Below, one piece after another: positions 6,203 through 8,219 of a stretch of DNA of 8,219 nt (position 1 is its first letter; each line of letters begins with the position of its first letter). This stretch comes from CAYPEZ01 sp964622275 (GTDB taxonomy: Bacteria > Patescibacteriota > Minisyncoccia > Phycocordibacterales > UBA6899), in contig CAZUMX010000044.1 in NCBI GenBank assembly GCA_964622275.1, forward strand, positions 1-8,219. Reading direction: 5' to 3'. A program made the position numbers and the translations under genes. The notes below the pieces were generated by a model, which had not been told where the DNA came from, did no database searches, and worked only from the letters and a program-made list of their open reading frames with translations.

Positions 6203-6236
6203 ACGCTAGGGGGTAATACCCCTAGCGTTTTCTTTT
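6203..6236 (+). terminator. Intrinsic terminator after the RlpA-like gene
   Basis: A perfect 10 bp stem, ACGCTAGGGG (6203-6212) with CCCCTAGCGT (6219-6228), has a 6-base loop GTAATA and is followed by TTTCTTTT. It lies 26 bases after the stop codon. The T-rich side marks the + strand as the terminated one. Confidence 0.93.
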
Positions 6237-6289
6237 GGAGTGGACTCGGAACCCCATTTATCGTCCTGTGCAAAACCTGTAACCTACCG

Positions 6290-6298
6290 TGATATGCT
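6290..6298 (+). promoter_or_regulatory. Putative extended -10 promoter for the fibronectin-domain gene
   Basis: TGATATGCT at 6290-6298 fits the extended -10 form TGn-TATNNT with two mismatches in the hexamer. It lies between the preceding terminator and the ATG at 6384 and would give a leader of about 80 bases. No good -35 is seen, which is usual for extended -10 promoters. A second, weaker candidate is TTGTGA (6331-6336) with TTTATT (6353-6358). Confidence 0.35.
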
Positions 6299-6383
6299 CC
6301 ATATTCTCAAGCTATACCCCAAACGGGTGTTTGTGAAAGTCTTATTATTACCTTTATTTTTGAAGCTTATTTTAGAGAATGCT

Positions 6384-7643
6384 ATGAAAAAGACCTTATC
6401 AGCCATCCTTCTTGCATTGTTTCTCGTGGGTTCAACCCCTTCGTTCGCCTTTGCGACGAGCGGCAGTGCGACGTCCTCAGACATTGCGTCCCTCCTTTCT
6501 CAAATTTCTGCCCTCATGCGCCAAATTGAAGAATTGAAAGCCCAGGCAAAGTCGATCCGTGGAGAGGTAAAAAATATCTCTAAAGAAAACAAGAACCATG
6601 ACGATGATCGTGATGACGATCATGGCCGTAAGGAGAAGAGAACAGTCCTTATTCCATGCCCTGATAACGGTGGAACATATACGGCAAAATGGAATATCTT
6701 TAATGGCAAAGGAAAGCACAAGGGTGAATATAAAAAGTACACAAGATATTGCCGCAATGGACAGACTGGGACATCCACAGATACCACCGCACCATCCATT
6801 TCGTCTATCGCTGTTTCGAACATCACATCTTCAAGTGCGACCATTACATGGACAACTGATGAGAATGCAAACACCGTCGTTGCTTATGGAACTACGACAA
6901 ACTATGGGGCAACATCCACAAACCTCTCGTTTGTAAAAACCCATTCGATCACGTTGACTGGTCTTTCTGCGAATACTCTCTATAACTTCCAGGTGCGTTC
7001 AGCAGATTTTGCGGGGAACCTCGTCGTGTCATCTAACGCATCCTTCACAACAAACACTCAAGCCGATGTGATTGCTCCAGTGATTTCGTCTGTCGCTGTC
7101 TCAAATATTACTGCAAGCGGTGCCACGATTACTTGGACGACAAATGAAGCCGCAGATTCACAGGTTGTCTATGGGACAACGAGCGCCTATGGATCGACCA
7201 CGACTCTTGATACAACCCTTGTGACAAATCACAGTGTGGTGCTCACCGGTCTCTCGTCATCAACGCTCTACCACATTGCAGTTCGCTCGAAGGATGCTGC
7301 CACAAATCTTGCTGTGTCCTCAGACGTAGCATTCACGACAAGTGCACCGGCTGATACGACCGCTCCAGCAATTTCTGGTATTTCTGCAACAGTTGGGTCC
7401 ACAACCGCAACAATCAATTGGGCAACGAACGAAAATTCGACAACAAAGGTGTATTACAGCACAACAACGCCTCTCGTCTTCGGGTCAGCACTTATTGTTT
7501 CGAACGGATCGCTCGTCACAAGTCACAGTGCTCCACTTGTATCACTCTCAGCATCAACCACGTACTACTATGTTGTTGAGTCTGCAGATGCTTTGAACAA
7601 TATCTCGACCTCAAGTCAGCAGTCCTTCACCACAGGCAACTAG
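6384..7643 (+). CDS. Secreted protein with three fibronectin type III-like domains
   Basis: The start is set at ATG 6384, where a classical signal peptide begins (MKKTLSAILLALFLVG, with AFA cleavage after about residue 24) and a weak AGAGA lies 5 bases upstream. The 419-residue product has a predicted coiled coil or helix at about 33-66, a highly charged Asp/His/Lys stretch at 68-86 (HDDDRDDDHGRKEK), and a small segment with two cysteines (C92, C123) that may form a disulfide. Three Thr/Ser-rich domains follow at about 136-223, 230-319 and 327-417. Each begins APxIS, has a Trp strand (ITWTTDE, ITWTTNE, INWATNE), a Y-G or Y-S turn and ends in SFTT or AFTT, as in fibronectin type III and purple-acid-phosphatase-type N-terminal domains. 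No C-terminal anchor or sortase motif is visible, so it is probably released or held by the N-terminal half. A role in surface attachment is a guess. In-frame codons run upstream to GTG 6240, but the signal peptide argues for 6384. Confidence 0.88.
   Translation: MKKTLSAILLALFLVGSTPSFAFATSGSATSSDIASLLSQISALMRQIEELKAQAKSIRGEVKNISKENKNHDDDRDDDHGRKEKRTVLIPCPDNGGTYTAKWNIFNGKGKHKGEYKKYTRYCRNGQTGTSTDTTAPSISSIAVSNITSSSATITWTTDENANTVVAYGTTTNYGATSTNLSFVKTHSITLTGLSANTLYNFQVRSADFAGNLVVSSNASFTTNTQADVIAPVISSVAVSNITASGATITWTTNEAADSQVVYGTTSAYGSTTTLDTTLVTNHSVVLTGLSSSTLYHIAVRSKDAATNLAVSSDVAFTTSAPADTTAPAISGISATVGSTTATINWATNENSTTKVYYSTTTPLVFGSALIVSNGSLVTSHSAPLVSLSASTTYYYVVESADALNNISTSSQQSFTTGN
6789..7634 (+). 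repeat. Three tandem fibronectin-like repeat units in one gene
   Basis: Units at about 6789-7052, 7074-7340 and 7362-7634 encode domains of about 88-91 residues. Units 1 and 2 are the closest pair (SSIAVSNITSSSATITW against SSVAVSNITASGATITW), also visible in the DNA, with many third-position changes. Unit 3 is more diverged. This points to an older duplication followed by a more recent one. Confidence 0.8.
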
Positions 7644-7668
7644 CTTATTCACACTTGAGGTATAGCCC

Positions 7669-7701
7669 AAAAACCGCTTCTCCACAGAGGAGCGGTTTTT
7701 T
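7669..7701 (+). terminator. Intrinsic terminator after the fibronectin-domain gene, possibly bidirectional
   Basis: The left arm AAAAACCGCTTCTC (7669-7682) pairs with GAGGAGCGGTTTTT (7687-7700) over 14 bp with one G-T wobble, around loop CACA. The T run at 7696-7701 terminates + strand transcripts; the A run at 7669-7673 would serve the other strand. It begins 26 bases after the stop codon. Confidence 0.93.
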
Positions 7702-7732
7702 GCTTGTGTGGAAGTGGGGGAGTGTGCGATAG

Positions 7733-7738
7733 TATGCT
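7733..7738 (+). promoter_or_regulatory. Putative -10 box before the last gene
   Basis: TATGCT at 7733-7738 lies just after the terminator and 23 bases before the ATG at 7762. It is identical to the -10-like box before the fibronectin-domain gene, including the C that follows. No convincing -35 box lies at the right distance. Confidence 0.3.
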
Positions 7739-7761
7739 CATTAATCCCACACTGCTCTTTT

Positions 7762-8219
7762 ATGCGACCCATGCGTGTTATGTTTTGTGCGATGTTCCTG
7801 TTCCTCCTGCCGAGTCTTGGGACAGCTCAAATGCTTCCTATCGATCCTGATGGAGACACTGTCCCGAGCGCTGTATGCACACCTCAGCCGCCTATGTGCT
7901 CGCCACTGCCTGATGTCTGCATACCAGGGCCTGAAGTGTGCACGGGAGAGGGCGAGACCCTTGTCTGTGTCCCTGGCCCAGAAATCTGTACCCCTGTTCC
8001 AGAAGTTTGCACTCCAATGCCAGACCAGTGTGTACCACTTCTTCCTCCAACTGGAGACAATTGCCCGGATATTTCTAACGTAGATCAAATGGACACAGAC
8101 GCTGATAGTGTGGGTAATGTCTGTGACGAAACACCGAACGGAGAATCTCTCCTTCGGGTTGTTGTTTCTGTGCAAAATGATAATGGAGGAATCAAAATCC
8201 CAAGCGAGGTTACTGTCCA
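7762..8219 (+). CDS. Secreted Cys/Pro-repeat protein with a thrombospondin type 3 repeat (3' end outside the window)
   Basis: The frame is open from ATG 7762 to the right edge, 152 codons, without a stop. It begins with a signal peptide (hydrophobic VMFCAMFLFLLPSLG, likely cleavage after GTA at about residue 22). An acidic DPDGD follows (28-32). Residues 39-89 form heptapeptide repeats of the type C-x-P-x-P-E/D-V/I, such as CIPGPEV, CVPGPEI and CTPVPEV. Residues 98-122 are a thrombospondin type 3 repeat (GDNCPDISN, DQMDTDADSVG, NVCD), a calcium-binding element with a Cys pair, C101 and C121. A stretch LLRVVVSVQNDNGG (130-143) then resembles the start of a beta-sandwich domain often seen in large surface proteins of related bacteria; this last match is from general resemblance. 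No Shine-Dalgarno is present. ATG 7771 is another possible start. It is probably a surface or released adhesin-like protein; function unknown. Confidence 0.82.
   Translation, partial: MRPMRVMFCAMFLFLLPSLGTAQMLPIDPDGDTVPSAVCTPQPPMCSPLPDVCIPGPEVCTGEGETLVCVPGPEICTPVPEVCTPMPDQCVPLLPPTGDNCPDISNVDQMDTDADSVGNVCDETPNGESLLRVVVSVQNDNGGIKIPSEVTV
7876..8028 (+). repeat. Tandem 21-base repeats coding for Cys-x-Pro-x-Pro-acid-Val heptapeptides
   Basis: Seven consecutive units start with a Cys codon, at 7876, 7897, 7918, 7939, 7966, 7987 and 8008, with another Cys at 8029. Six units are 21 bases; the fourth is 27 bases and diverged (CTGEGETLV). The peptide pattern is kept (CTPQPPM, CSPLPDV, CIPGPEV, CVPGPEI, CTPVPEV, CTPMPDQ) while many third codon positions differ, so the repeat is selected at protein level and is not a recent slippage product. 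Confidence 0.85.

Noticed and set aside
6240..6383. An upstream GTG (6240) or ATG (6294) start for the fibronectin-domain protein
   Set aside because: The signal peptide begins at ATG 6384; the upstream codons include the end of the terminator region and the putative -10 box.
1..8219. CRISPR array, insertion sequence, integrase attachment site or replication origin
   Set aside because: No regularly spaced direct repeats with unique spacers, no transposase or integrase gene, no terminal inverted repeats and no cluster of DnaA-type boxes were seen; the tRNA genes show no duplicated 3' end in the window.

Overview
The window looks like a stretch of chromosome from a small-genome bacterium of the Candidate Phyla Radiation (Patescibacteria, most like Parcubacteria). 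This is an inference from the very tight gene packing, the style of the pyrG and prfB products, the near absence of Shine-Dalgarno sites at several starts, and two secreted proteins of a kind common in that group (fibronectin type III and thrombospondin type 3 repeats). No ribosomal RNA or other strong taxonomic marker is present. All supported genes are on the + strand.

Layout. Bases 3-272 hold the 3' end of an unrecognised gene. Two threonine tRNA genes follow: GGT at 396-471, which is well formed, and CGT at 510-582, which has several mismatches. Next comes a housekeeping and cell-division block: prfB (release factor 2, with a shortened first domain), ftsE and ftsX (ABC transporter-like complex of the division septum). 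pyrG (CTP synthase) follows, and its last codons overlap the start of a LigB/YgiD-type extradiol dioxygenase gene. A clear sigma70-like promoter then precedes a small membrane-anchored RlpA-like double-psi beta-barrel protein, which ends at a strong intrinsic terminator. The last two genes each encode a secreted protein: a 419-residue protein with three fibronectin type III-like domains, closed by a second strong terminator, and a protein that runs off the right end, with a signal peptide, a Cys/Pro heptapeptide repeat and a thrombospondin type 3 repeat.

How the parts fit. prfB-ftsE-ftsX is very probably one transcript (gaps of 15 and 2 bases). FtsEX controls peptidoglycan cleavage at the septum, and RlpA-family proteins cleave or bind septal peptidoglycan, so the two may act in the same process although they are on different transcripts. 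The two secreted proteins are probably displayed or released at the cell surface and may serve attachment; this is inferred from domain types only.

The points most worth a second look are the degenerate tRNA-Thr(CGT), the release factor 2 that lacks about 50 residues inside domain 1, the apparently leaderless prfB and pyrG with a shared -10-like motif at a fixed distance from the ATG, the Cys-x-Pro heptapeptide repeat protein, and the ring-cleaving-type dioxygenase translationally coupled to pyrG. I did not find a clearly new multi-gene system, CRISPR array, insertion sequence or origin.
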